From Psychrosphaera aestuarii (GTDB lineage Bacteria > Pseudomonadota > Gammaproteobacteria > Enterobacterales > Alteromonadaceae): DNA of 64,000 nucleotides. Both the position numbers and the translations under genes were made by a program. A model generated the notes under the pieces. The model was not told where the DNA came from, searched no databases, and saw nothing but the letters and a program-made list of their open reading frames with translations. Of the stretch, positions 8,403 to 17,340 are shown piece by piece. The stretch is from the NCBI RefSeq assembly GCF_017948405.1, contig NZ_CP072844.1, positions 1,674,001 through 1,738,000 on the forward strand, read 5' to 3'. Numbering within the stretch: the stretch's first letter is position 1; each line of letters begins with the position of its first letter.

Positions 8403-8687
8403 ATGAAAGAGTTTATAGACGTTCGAGACTTTCTAGTCGGCATAGAAATCGTTGGTGATTGGGATGGCGAAGAAGAAGAAGTCGTAGAACGAATAAATGA
8501 AATGATTTATCAAGCATATGGCATGCTACCAGATCACGCCACACCTTTGATGGCGGAAAAATTATTTGACGAGTTTTGGGAAGCTGTCGCTGGACAAGAC
8601 TTTGTTATAGAAAATGAATTAGATGAATTAGAAAGTTGGTTAACTAGCTTTGTAGTTCAGAAATTAGATGAAATAGAGAACGATTAA
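8403..8687 (+). CDS. Small acidic protein of unknown function, coupled to proQ
   Basis: I do not recognise a named family. The 94-residue product is strikingly acidic: by my count 27 Asp/Glu against 5 Lys/Arg. It has an EEEE cluster near residue 25 and a helical-looking C-terminal half, with no signal peptide or membrane segment. It starts 6 bases after the msrC stop with no clear SD, suggesting translational coupling. Its TAA stop overlaps the proQ ATG by one base (TAATG). The context suggests a function in the msrC-proQ-prc operon, possibly as a partner of the very basic ProQ, but that is inference. Confidence 0.75.
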   Translation: MKEFIDVRDFLVGIEIVGDWDGEEEEVVERINEMIYQAYGMLPDHATPLMAEKLFDEFWEAVAGQDFVIENELDELESWLTSFVVQKLDEIEND

Positions 8688-9310
8688 TGCAATCTCAACA
8701 GAAAACAGACCTTAAAACAGTTATCGAATTTTTAGCAACTAAATTCCCTGAAAGCTTTAGCATCAAAGGAGCAGCTAAACCATTAAAAATCGGTATTTTT
8801 AATGACATAGCTTCAGAATTAAGTGAAGAAGATCCAGTCTCAAAAACACAAGTTCGTCATGCTCTACGTCGATACACTAACAGCTGGAGATACCTAGAAG
8901 CTGTTGAAAAAGGTGGAATGCGAGTGGATTTAGCTGGCCAAGATGTTGAGGCACTAACGTCTGAACATGTAGAGCATGCAAAAGCTCAACTTGCCGAAAG
9001 TAAAGCCAAGTTTGATGAAAAACGTAAAGCGCAAGCAAAAAAGGATGCACCAAAACGTCCAACTAAAGCCGTTAAAAACCCACCTAAACGTAAAGCGAAG
9101 CCAGTAGAAAAGGCCGCGGATAAAGAGTTGCAACCAGTTAAAGAATTGGTAAGCAATGAAGACTTTAGTGAAGGTACCTCTGTTTTAGTTAAGCTAGGAA
9201 TGAAACCAATGGCAGCGACAATTGTCGAAGCTTCAAAAGGAGAGGTTTCAGTTCAATTATCTTCAGGTATGGTTATGAAGGTATCAAAGGATAGTATTTT
9301 TAAAGCATAG
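8687..9310 (+). CDS. proQ: RNA chaperone ProQ
   Basis: A 207-residue FinO-domain RNA-binding protein. The N-terminal FinO/ProQ fold (~1-115) includes FPESF, AAKPLKIGIFNDI and RHALRRYTNSWRYL. A Lys/Pro/Ala-rich flexible linker spans ~110-155, and a C-terminal Tudor/Hfq-like domain (~160-207, GTSVLVKLGMKPMAATIVEA) completes the E. coli architecture. ProQ binds structured sRNAs and mRNA 3' ends globally. Its start codon overlaps the stop of the acidic protein gene, and prc follows after 8 bases, the proQ-prc arrangement known from enterobacteria. Confidence 0.95.
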   Translation: MQSQQKTDLKTVIEFLATKFPESFSIKGAAKPLKIGIFNDIASELSEEDPVSKTQVRHALRRYTNSWRYLEAVEKGGMRVDLAGQDVEALTSEHVEHAKAQLAESKAKFDEKRKAQAKKDAPKRPTKAVKNPPKRKAKPVEKAADKELQPVKELVSNEDFSEGTSVLVKLGMKPMAATIVEASKGEVSVQLSSGMVMKVSKDSIFKA

Positions 9311-9318
9311 GAGCGTAT

Positions 9319-11358
9319 ATGCAGACAGTTAAGAACGTATTAGCAAGCTCGATAATCGCGTCTTTATCACTTTTTAGCGTGGCACACGCGGAAAGCAAGA
9401 TAGAAGATTTTGTTGTTCCAGATTTGGTTCAAGAGGCCCAACACAAAGTGGCTTCCAAAAGGATCACTGCCTGGTTTTCTCGTTCGCATTATAAAAAAGT
9501 TCAACTTGATGATGAACTGTCTGCAAAAATTTACGATAGGTACCTGAGAAACTTAGACTATAACAAGAGTCTATTTCTCGCCTCTGATATTGAAAAATTT
9601 AGTCAATACGCCACAAAATTTGATGACGGCATCAGTACTGGTTCTTTAGATTTCGCTTTTGACCTGTTTGAAGAGTCAATCAAACGTCGAGTTGACCGCT
9701 ACCGCCAAGCAATTCAGTGGCTTGAAAAGCCGATGGATTTTACGAAAAAAGATGTTTTTTATTTTGACCGTGAAGATCAGCCGTGGGCTACTACAGAAGC
9801 TGAGCTTGATGAGTTTTGGGCCAAAAAACTTAAGTATGATGCATTAAATCTTAAACTTGCAGGCAAGGATGTTGACGGGATAAAAGAAACATTAGAGAAA
9901 CGTTATGTCAATGCTGTTCGACGCCTAACGCAGTCGCAAAATGAAGATGCGTTTCAGTTGGTGATGAATTCATTTGCACGAAGTATTGAAGCTCACACTT
10001 CTTATCTTTCGCCTCGTCGTGCAGACAGATTTAAAGTGGAAATGAATTTAGAGCTAGAGGGTATCGGTGCTGTTTTGCAGCCCGTAGATGAGTTCACCGT
10101 TATTCGTAGTTTAGTTCCAGGCGGTCCAGCAGATCAAACCAATCAACTAAAACCAGAAGATAAAATTATTGCGGTTGCGCAAGGCAGCGAAGATTTTGTT
10201 GATGTTATTGGTTGGCGCTTGGATGATGTTGTTGAGCTTATAAAAGGCAAGAAGGGCACTGAAGTCAAGTTACAGGTTGTCAGAGGTGATAATGCTCCAG
10301 GTAACTCTAAAGAAGTTGCCATTATTCGTGACAAAGTTCGTTTAGAAGATCGCGCTGCATCTTCAGAAATGTTTGAATCTAAAACCGGTGAGTTAGGCGC
10401 AAAAGTTGGCGTAATTACTATTCCTAGTTTCTATAACAACCTTTCGGAAGATGTTAAAGCTGAAGTTAAAAAGCTTAAAGATAAAAATGTCGAAGGCATT
10501 ATCGTTGATCTTCGCGGAAATGGTGGCGGCTCACTAACAGAAGCTTCACTATTGACCGGCTTGTTTATTGATAAAGGACCCGTTGTTCAAATCAGAAATA
10601 GTATTGGCAATATTAGCCAACGCGGTGATTATGATGGTGTGAGTTACTATGACGGCCCATTAACGGTATTAGTAGATCGATATAGTGCTTCGGCATCTGA
10701 GATCTTTGCAGCAGCACTTCAAGATTATGGTCGCGCGTTAATCGTTGGTGAGCAAACGTTTGGTAAAGGTACAGTGCAAGAGCACCGTGGAATAGGAAGG
10801 GCTTTTGACCGTTTTGATAACAAGCTTGGTTCTATTCAGTTTACCATAGCGAAATTTTATCGAATTGACGGCGGTAGTACTCAAAACAAGGGTGTAGTGC
10901 CTGACATTATATTCCCATCTGCAATTGATGCAGCCGATTGGGGTGAAAGCCAGGAAGAAAATGCTTTACCTTGGGATAATATCCGTCCGGCTAAATATAA
11001 AACGTCTGCGCTCGTTTCAAGCCAGGTTGAAGTACTTAATAGACGTCACATTGCGCGTATAAAAAACGAGCCTGAGTTTGAATATTTGTTTAAAGATATT
11101 AAAGAATACAAAGCAAATAAAGATAAGAACTACATTTCGCTAAATGAAGCGGAACGAATAGCTGAGCGTGAAAAAAATAAATCAGAGCGGTTAATTCGAA
11201 TAAATGAACGATTAAAACGTTTTGGTTTAGATGCAGTTGAATCAGTAGACGCAGATCTACCAAAACAGGTAGAAGAGCTTGACCCTTTCCTTGAAGAGTC
11301 TGCACGCATTATTTCAGATTTAATATCCTCTGGTCAGTTCGCTAAAGTGACGAAGTAG
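9319..11358 (+). CDS. prc: Carboxy-terminal (tail-specific) processing protease
   Basis: A 679-residue periplasmic S41 protease. The signal peptide is residues 1-24 (cleavage after AHA), followed by a helical N-terminal domain, a PDZ domain at ~240-330, and a protease domain with a Ser/Lys dyad: Ser458 in YSASASE and Lys483 in FGKGTVQ, with NGGGS as the oxyanion region. A C-terminal helical DUF3340 region ends the protein. Prc trims precursor and misfolded periplasmic proteins, including FtsI and peptidoglycan hydrolases. It carries its own GGAG ribosome-binding site 8 bases after proQ and is followed by a strong terminator, closing the operon. Confidence 0.95.
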   Translation: MQTVKNVLASSIIASLSLFSVAHAESKIEDFVVPDLVQEAQHKVASKRITAWFSRSHYKKVQLDDELSAKIYDRYLRNLDYNKSLFLASDIEKFSQYATKFDDGISTGSLDFAFDLFEESIKRRVDRYRQAIQWLEKPMDFTKKDVFYFDREDQPWATTEAELDEFWAKKLKYDALNLKLAGKDVDGIKETLEKRYVNAVRRLTQSQNEDAFQLVMNSFARSIEAHTSYLSPRRADRFKVEMNLELEGIGAVLQPVDEFTVIRSLVPGGPADQTNQLKPEDKIIAVAQGSEDFVDVIGWRLDDVVELIKGKKGTEVKLQVVRGDNAPGNSKEVAIIRDKVRLEDRAASSEMFESKTGELGAKVGVITIPSFYNNLSEDVKAEVKKLKDKNVEGIIVDLRGNGGGSLTEASLLTGLFIDKGPVVQIRNSIGNISQRGDYDGVSYYDGPLTVLVDRYSASASEIFAAALQDYGRALIVGEQTFGKGTVQEHRGIGRAFDRFDNKLGSIQFTIAKFYRIDGGSTQNKGVVPDIIFPSAIDAADWGESQEENALPWDNIRPAKYKTSALVSSQVEVLNRRHIARIKNEPEFEYLFKDIKEYKANKDKNYISLNEAERIAEREKNKSERLIRINERLKRFGLDAVESVDADLPKQVEELDPFLEESARIISDLISSGQFAKVTK

Positions 11359-11373
11359 CCAGTCAAGGTGATG

Positions 11374-11398
11374 AAAAGCAGCCGTTGGCTGCTTTTTT
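11374..11398 (+). terminator. Rho-independent terminator after prc
   Basis: A perfect stem AAAAGCAGCC / GGCTGCTTTT with a 3-base GTT loop is followed by T residues. It ends the msrC-proQ-prc transcript. Confidence 0.9.
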
Positions 11399-11450
11399 AG
11401 TAAAAGATACAAAACAATAATAAAAATATTTAAAACTTTAAGGGGGACAC

Positions 11451-12836
11451 ATGTCAACAAATGTTGATCATGGTCAATGGTCTAGCAGACTAGCGTTTAT
11501 ATTAGCCGCAACAGGTTCTGCGGTAGGTTTAGGTAATGTTTGGAAGTTTCCATACATTATGGGTGAAAATGGTGGCGGTGCCTTCGTTATCGTTTATCTT
11601 GTTTGTATATTTGCTATCGGTATTCCGGTAATGATGGCGGAAGTCTTGATTGGACGTCGAGGCAGACAAAGCCCGGGTAATTCAGTTCGAGCGCTCGCGT
11701 TAGAGGCTAAAGCTAGTACAAAGTGGAGCCTTGTTGGCTGGGTTGGCTTAATTGCAGGTTTTTTAATTCTGTCTTTTTATGCCGTTATAGCCGGTTGGGC
11801 GGTCTCTTATATTTTTGAGTCAGCAGCAGGTAATTTTGTTGGCGCATCCCCAGAGAAAATTCAAACTATATTTAACGATCTGCAAAATGACTCAAGCACA
11901 TTAATACTATGGACAACGATAGTATTAGCCGTTACAGGTCTAATTGTAGGTAAAGGTCTTAAAAACGGCCTAGAAAAAGCTGTTACATATGCAATGCCAA
12001 CAATGTTCTTATTGCTACTGATCATAGCAGGTTACGCAGCAATTAACGGCGACTTTGCACAAACCATCCGTTTTATGTTTTATCCGGACTTTTCTAAGTT
12101 GACATTCTCAGGTGTATTAATTGCGCTAGGTCATGCATTTTTTACGTTAAGTTTAGCGTCTGGTGCAATGATGATATACGGCGCATATTTGCCACAGAAA
12201 ACGAGCATAGCTCAATCTGTAGTTGCTATTGCAATAGCTGATACGGTTATTGCGCTTATTGCTGGTATGGCAATTTATCCAATTGTATTTGGTAATGGTT
12301 TAGAGGCAACTGCGGGTCCAGGACTTGTGTTTGTAAGCTTACCAATTGCGTTTGGACAAATGTGGGGCGGCATTGTGTTCGGAACCATCTTTTTTGTCAT
12401 GCTTGGCTTTGCAGCATTCACATCGGCGATTGCTATGGTTGAATCTGCGGTAGCCTGGTTAGTGGAACGTTTGTCGTTTACACGTGGTAAAGCTGCGTTA
12501 ACAGCAGTCGTAAGTCTATGGTTTGTAAGTATGCTAACGGTGTTTTCTTTTACCGGAGCAGAATGGGCAAAGTTAGACTTTGTGTTTGTAGGTAAACATG
12601 TTTCAAACTACTTTGAATTAATCGATCATTTAACAGCGGATGTTCTACTTCCTCTTGGTGGTTTAGCAACGGCTATTTTTGTCGCTTGGGTAATGCAAAA
12701 AGAAGCAGTTGCACAAGAACTTAACGTATCTGAAAAAGTATTTAGCGTCTGGTACGTTACATTGCGTTGGTTTACTCCAATCGCAGTTTTGTTCGTTTTT
12801 CTAAACCTAATAGGATTAGTGAGCTTTAGCTCTTAA
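11451..12836 (+). CDS. Sodium-dependent transporter, NSS/SNF family
   Basis: A 461-residue inner-membrane symporter of the neurotransmitter:sodium symporter family with 11-12 hydrophobic helices. The hallmark TM1 region is intact: WSSRLAFILAATGSAVGLGNVWKFPY, read as WSSRLAFILA followed by TGSAVGLGNVW, then GENGGGAF. Bacterial homologues (LeuT, MhsT, TnaT) import amino acids with Na+; the substrate here is not deducible. It has a strong GGGGG ribosome-binding site. An NhaC antiporter gene follows after 29 bases, which may help maintain the Na+ gradient used by this transporter. Confidence 0.92.
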   Translation: MSTNVDHGQWSSRLAFILAATGSAVGLGNVWKFPYIMGENGGGAFVIVYLVCIFAIGIPVMMAEVLIGRRGRQSPGNSVRALALEAKASTKWSLVGWVGLIAGFLILSFYAVIAGWAVSYIFESAAGNFVGASPEKIQTIFNDLQNDSSTLILWTTIVLAVTGLIVGKGLKNGLEKAVTYAMPTMFLLLLIIAGYAAINGDFAQTIRFMFYPDFSKLTFSGVLIALGHAFFTLSLASGAMMIYGAYLPQKTSIAQSVVAIAIADTVIALIAGMAIYPIVFGNGLEATAGPGLVFVSLPIAFGQMWGGIVFGTIFFVMLGFAAFTSAIAMVESAVAWLVERLSFTRGKAALTAVVSLWFVSMLTVFSFTGAEWAKLDFVFVGKHVSNYFELIDHLTADVLLPLGGLATAIFVAWVMQKEAVAQELNVSEKVFSVWYVTLRWFTPIAVLFVFLNLIGLVSFSS

Positions 12837-12865
12837 TCGAAGTATATTTTTTAGAGGATTTTCAA

Positions 12866-14299
12866 TTGAAATCAACAAACCAACCTTCATTTTTTGATGC
12901 AATTATACCGCTACTGTTTCTTGTATTATTGCTCGCTGCCTCGGTAGCTTTGTACGGTGCAGATAGCTCATATGGACCTAATCAAATAGTCCTTTTGTTG
13001 GCTACTGGCGTAGCATGTTTAATCGGGATTAAGAACGGTTATAAGTGGCAGCAACTAGAAGAAGCAATGATTCATGGCATATCTGTGTCTATGGGAGCAA
13101 TATTTATTCTTTTAGCTGTAGGTTCGCTAATTGGTACGTGGTTATTAGCAGGAACGGTCCCAACCCTTATATATTATGGTTTGCAAATCCTTAACCCTGA
13201 TTGGTTTTATGCCGCAGCGTGTTTGCTAAGTGCGATTGTTGCAATGAGTATAGGTAGCTCTTGGACTACAGCCGCTACCGTTGGTGTTGCGCTTATGGGT
13301 ATAGCTACAGGTATTGGTATGTCGCCAGCTATTGCTGCTGGAGCCGTGGTATCGGGTGCGTATTTTGGTGACAAAGTCAGCCCACTATCTGAAACAACTA
13401 ACTTAGCACCGGCTGTTGCTGGTAGCGATTTGTTCGACCATATACGTCACATGTTATGGACAACCGTACCATCGTTCGTTATTGCTCTTATACTATTTAC
13501 AATCCTTGGCTTTACTGAAGAAGCTAGCGCTGAAAGTGTGTCGATAGGCAATGTTCAAGAAATTATTAGTAATACTTATGACGTTTCATTAATTCACTTA
13601 TTGCCACTTGTTGTTTTAGTTGTAATGGCGATAAAAAAAGTACCAGCGTTCCCAGCTATTTTTATAGGTGCATTAATAGGTGCAGTTTGGGGTTATGTAT
13701 TCCAGCCAGACTTGCTTGCTAAAGTTGCCGGTGGTGATGATTTTATTCAAAAAATTGCGGTCGTTTGGAAGGCAATGTTTGATGGCTTCAGTATCGTTAC
13801 TGGTGATGACAACATGGACAAGCTTCTAAGCGGTGGCGGTATGTCTTCAATGCTGAATACAACCTGGCTTATTATGACCGCGCTGATGTTTGGGGCGGTT
13901 ATGGAAAAACTTGGTCTACTCGCTGTTTTTGTTCGTAGTATTTTATCAGCAGCTAAGTCATCAGGTTCTTTAATTACAGCTACAATCGGTACTGCGTTTG
14001 GTATAAATGTAGTGACTGCAGACCAATATATGTCGTTAGTAATGACAGGTCGTATGTATCGAGAAGAATACGAGCGCAGAGGATTAGCAAATGTTAATCT
14101 TTCTAGAGCTTTAGAAGACGGCGGAACAATTACAAGTCCTCTAATTCCGTGGAATACATGTGGTGCTTATATGGCGGGGGTACTTTTAGTTAGCCCTCTA
14201 GAATATTGGCAGTTCGCTTTCTTCAACTTAATTAACCCGATGCTGGCTATTTTATTTGCTTACTTAGGTATTAAAGTTCTTAAGAAGCAAGAGCAATAA
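12866..14299 (+). CDS. NhaC-family Na+/H+ antiporter
   Basis: A 477-residue membrane protein with about 11-12 helices and NhaC-family blocks: the tract GSSWTTAATVGVALMGIA, the loop GAYFGDKVSPLSETTNLAPA, and the C-terminal EDGGTITSPLIPWNTCGAY. It exchanges Na+ (or malate/lactate-coupled ions in some relatives) for protons. Translation begins at TTG 7 bases after AGAGGA. It probably shares a transcript with the upstream NSS transporter and is followed by a hairpin. Confidence 0.9.
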   Translation: MKSTNQPSFFDAIIPLLFLVLLLAASVALYGADSSYGPNQIVLLLATGVACLIGIKNGYKWQQLEEAMIHGISVSMGAIFILLAVGSLIGTWLLAGTVPTLIYYGLQILNPDWFYAAACLLSAIVAMSIGSSWTTAATVGVALMGIATGIGMSPAIAAGAVVSGAYFGDKVSPLSETTNLAPAVAGSDLFDHIRHMLWTTVPSFVIALILFTILGFTEEASAESVSIGNVQEIISNTYDVSLIHLLPLVVLVVMAIKKVPAFPAIFIGALIGAVWGYVFQPDLLAKVAGGDDFIQKIAVVWKAMFDGFSIVTGDDNMDKLLSGGGMSSMLNTTWLIMTALMFGAVMEKLGLLAVFVRSILSAAKSSGSLITATIGTAFGINVVTADQYMSLVMTGRMYREEYERRGLANVNLSRALEDGGTITSPLIPWNTCGAYMAGVLLVSPLEYWQFAFFNLINPMLAILFAYLGIKVLKKQEQ

Positions 14300-14304
14300 T
14301 TAAT

Positions 14305-14340
14305 AAGACGGACCAATCATTATGGTCCGTCTTCAGTTTT
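14305..14340 (+). terminator. Terminator hairpin after the NhaC gene
   Basis: An 11-bp perfect stem AAGACGGACCA / TGGTCCGTCTT with a 7-base loop is followed by CAGTTTTAC. The stem is strong but the T-run is short, so efficiency is uncertain. Confidence 0.65.
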
Positions 14341-14365
14341 ACGGTTCATGTTTTAAGGTTTATTT

Positions 14366-16936
14366 ATGACTGACACTAAGGTTCACAACCCTCAAGCTAA
14401 ATATCGAAAAGATTATCAAGCCCCACATTACTTAATCACACAAACTAATTTAAATATTGATCTTTACGATCACCAAACTGTAGTTACTGCAGAATTGCAT
14501 ATACATAAAAGTCATGAACATGACTTACCTTTGATATTGGATTCAGAAGTAGAGAAGGTTTTGTCTTTATCTGTAAACGGGGAAACGTTGCAAACTGCTG
14601 ATTATGAGCAAAGTACAGGAAGTTTAATTATAAAAAGTTTACCCGACACGTTTATATTGATAACAACGTCGGTTGTAGACCCAGCTAATAATTCAGCGTT
14701 AGAGGGTTTATACAAATCAGAGGGCGTATTTTGCACACAATGTGAAGCCGAGGGCTTTAGAAAAATTACACCGTATCTTGACCGTCCAGACATACTATCT
14801 GTGTTCACTGTTGAAGTGTGCGCTGATCAAAGTTACCAGCATATATTGGCTAACGGCAATTTAATCGCTAAGTCGTTAGATAATAAGACTGGAAGAGTAA
14901 CCGCGACTTGGCACGATCCATTTCCAAAGCCTAGCTATTTGTTTGCCTTGGTTGCTGGCAGTTTTGACCTATTGGAAGATAAATTTGTTACTCGTTCAGG
15001 AAAAGAGATAGCGCTTGAACTGTATGTCGATAAAGGTAATTTACACTTAGCTCATCATGCTATGGCATCATTGATAAAGTCGATGGAATGGGATGAGAAG
15101 GTTTATGATCTCGAATACGATTTAGATACATATATGATAGTTGCCGTTGACTTTTTTAATATGGGTGCAATGGAAAACAAAGGGCTAAATATCTTTAATA
15201 GCAAATACGTTTTAGCCGACGAATCTACTGCAACAGATGCCGATTATCATGGCATTGAGTCAGTTATCGCTCATGAGTATTTCCACAATTGGACTGGCAA
15301 TAGAATTACCTGTAGAGACTGGTTTCAGCTGAGTCTTAAAGAAGGTCTGACGGTATTTAGGGACCAACAATTTAGTGCCGATATGGGCAGTGAAGTAATC
15401 GAACGAATTAGTCACGCAAATATAATGCGTACAATGCAATTTGCTGAAGATGCCGGACCGATGTCACACCCAATTAGACCTGACAAAGTTATCGAAATGA
15501 ATAACTTTTATACCGTTACCGTTTACGACAAGGGTGCAGAAGTCATTCGTATGTTGCACACTTTGTTATCAGCAAGTGGCTTCAAAAAGGGCATGGATCT
15601 ATATTTTAAACGTTATGACGGCCAAGCTGTAACGTGCGATGATTTTGTAAATGCGATGGCTGATGCAAACGACGCCGATTTATCACAGTTTCAAAACTGG
15701 TACAGCCAAAGTGGTACACCGCTTGTTTCAGTCAAAGAAACTAAACACGATAATAGCCTTACATTAGAATTAAGTCAGACCGTTTTTGGACGAGAGTCTT
15801 CATTTAAACCCTTTGTTATTCCAATCAAATTTGAAATCCTATCGGCACAGACAGGACAATCACTCAAACGCGGCCAATTTATACTCGATGAGTTACGACA
15901 AACATTTAGCTTTGATATAACTGAAGAGGTGGACATCGTTCTTTTTGAAAACTTCTCAGCGCCCGTAAAAGTTAATAGAGATGTCCCGTTAAATCAAATG
16001 GTCAGAATCATTAACAATGCGAGTGATGGTTTCTGTCGTTGGGACATGCTGCAAAGCTTATGGCAAAAAGCGGCGGTTTCAGATGATAACTCAGGTGTTA
16101 GAGAAAGATTAATTGAAGTTATTAGCGACATCATTGACGACACTAAATTAGATGCGGCCGTAAAAGCCGAAATGATAAAAATACCAAGCTTTGAGTCATT
16201 AGCGGAAGGGTTCGACGTTATCGCTGTTGATAATATTCTTAATTTAAGGACCGAAATAGCTAAGCAGCTCGCAGCTTCAAAGTTTGAAGTGCTAGCAAGT
16301 GAAATAGATAAATTAGGTGTCATAGCCAATGGTTATGAAAAAGAAGTGGTTGCTAATCGTAGCTATAAAAGTGCATTGCTAAAACTTGCAGCTTACGCGA
16401 ACACAAAGGACATGTTGGCGATAATTAGAAACCAATTCAAAGCAGCTAATAATATGACAGAAAAAATGGCTTGTTTAATAGCAGCTTCAATAGCTGATAC
16501 TGATTTATGTAAAGAGATTACTGAGCATTTATATCAACAATTTACTGGGCAAGTTTTAGTGTTTGATAAACTTTCTCAAATCGTTGCTACAACAGAAAAT
16601 GATGCTGTTTATCAGGCAATGTCAGATTGGTCAACTAAGGCAGAGTTTAATCGAGCTAACCCTAACCGAATACGTTCTCTATATGGGTCATTCGTGATGA
16701 GAAATCCAGCGATGTTTCACTCGCTTGATGGCAAGGGCTACGCATTCTTGAAAGATTTGTTAATTGAAATTGATAGTTCCAATTCACAATTAGCAGCAAG
16801 GCTAGTTGATCCCTTATTAGCTTACAAACGCTACGATACAAAACGAGCTTCATTAATGAAGCAATGTTTAGTTGATTTATCGAAAATAAAACTATCCAAT
16901 GACCTTTATGAAAAAGTTAATAGCGCATTAGGTTAG
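14366..16936 (+). CDS. pepN: Aminopeptidase N
   Basis: An 856-residue M1 zinc aminopeptidase of the E. coli PepN type (length within ~15 residues of E. coli). The exopeptidase GAMEN motif is at residues 267-271. The zinc site HEYFH is at 303-307 with the third ligand Glu326. After the catalytic domain come a beta domain and the large all-helical C-terminal domain typical of PepN. It degrades peptides from the N-terminus in the cytoplasm. A DUF2835 gene begins 12 bases downstream, so the two are likely cotranscribed. Confidence 0.96.
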   Translation: MTDTKVHNPQAKYRKDYQAPHYLITQTNLNIDLYDHQTVVTAELHIHKSHEHDLPLILDSEVEKVLSLSVNGETLQTADYEQSTGSLIIKSLPDTFILITTSVVDPANNSALEGLYKSEGVFCTQCEAEGFRKITPYLDRPDILSVFTVEVCADQSYQHILANGNLIAKSLDNKTGRVTATWHDPFPKPSYLFALVAGSFDLLEDKFVTRSGKEIALELYVDKGNLHLAHHAMASLIKSMEWDEKVYDLEYDLDTYMIVAVDFFNMGAMENKGLNIFNSKYVLADESTATDADYHGIESVIAHEYFHNWTGNRITCRDWFQLSLKEGLTVFRDQQFSADMGSEVIERISHANIMRTMQFAEDAGPMSHPIRPDKVIEMNNFYTVTVYDKGAEVIRMLHTLLSASGFKKGMDLYFKRYDGQAVTCDDFVNAMADANDADLSQFQNWYSQSGTPLVSVKETKHDNSLTLELSQTVFGRESSFKPFVIPIKFEILSAQTGQSLKRGQFILDELRQTFSFDITEEVDIVLFENFSAPVKVNRDVPLNQMVRIINNASDGFCRWDMLQSLWQKAAVSDDNSGVRERLIEVISDIIDDTKLDAAVKAEMIKIPSFESLAEGFDVIAVDNILNLRTEIAKQLAASKFEVLASEIDKLGVIANGYEKEVVANRSYKSALLKLAAYANTKDMLAIIRNQFKAANNMTEKMACLIAASIADTDLCKEITEHLYQQFTGQVLVFDKLSQIVATTENDAVYQAMSDWSTKAEFNRANPNRIRSLYGSFVMRNPAMFHSLDGKGYAFLKDLLIEIDSSNSQLAARLVDPLLAYKRYDTKRASLMKQCLVDLSKIKLSNDLYEKVNSALG

Positions 16937-16948
16937 GTTCTTTATTAA

Positions 16949-17173
16949 ATGGCTAATAGAGTTTTTAGATTTTACCTGACACTTACTAACAGGGAGTGTC
17001 AGGAGTATTACAAAGGTTACTATACCTCTATAAAAGTAATGTCTGATGTAGGTATAAGTCTACAGTTTCCGGCACATCACATTAGAAGCTTTATGACTAG
17101 CTATGGAGTTTCAGGACGATTTGAATTGCACCTTGATGAAAACAATAAGTTTATTGCGCTACGTAAAATTTAG
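16949..17173 (+). CDS. DUF2835 family protein
   Basis: A 74-residue basic protein matching DUF2835, a small family found next to pepN in many marine gammaproteobacteria. Features are an opening RFYLTLTNRECQEYYKG segment, a central GISLQFPAHHIRSFMT segment and a final GRFEL...KFIALRKI strand. No catalytic motif is visible. It is translationally close to pepN (12-base gap). Function unknown. Confidence 0.8.
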   Translation: MANRVFRFYLTLTNRECQEYYKGYYTSIKVMSDVGISLQFPAHHIRSFMTSYGVSGRFELHLDENNKFIALRKI

Positions 17174-17229
17174 CTTAATTTAATGTATGGCATAATTTTA
17201 GTTGGCTGTATTTAAACTTAGCTCTTGCG

Positions 17230-17284
17230 TGCTCATCTAATTGGTGTAATTATTACTAGTAACTTTGCTCATCCGATGAGCAAA
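17230..17284. promoter_or_regulatory. Perfect 21-bp palindrome plus upstream half-site, candidate operator
   Basis: At 17264-17284 two perfect 10-bp arms, TTTGCTCATC and GATGAGCAAA, flank a single central C. The 8-mer TGCTCATC from the left arm recurs at 17230-17237, 36 bases upstream. The array sits 57 bases before the DUF1302 start, where the promoter of the four-gene cluster must lie. There is no T-run, so it is more like a regulator-binding site than a terminator of the pepN transcript. Confidence 0.55.
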
Positions 17285-17340
17285 TTAATCCTCACAAAAA
17301 TTAAAAAATAATAAACCTAACGAGGACAGGGGAGAAAAAC

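Noticed and set aside
17264..17284. Palindrome upstream of the DUF1302 gene as the pepN-DUF2835 terminator
   Set aside because: A one-base centre and no T-run argue against intrinsic termination; operator is the better reading.
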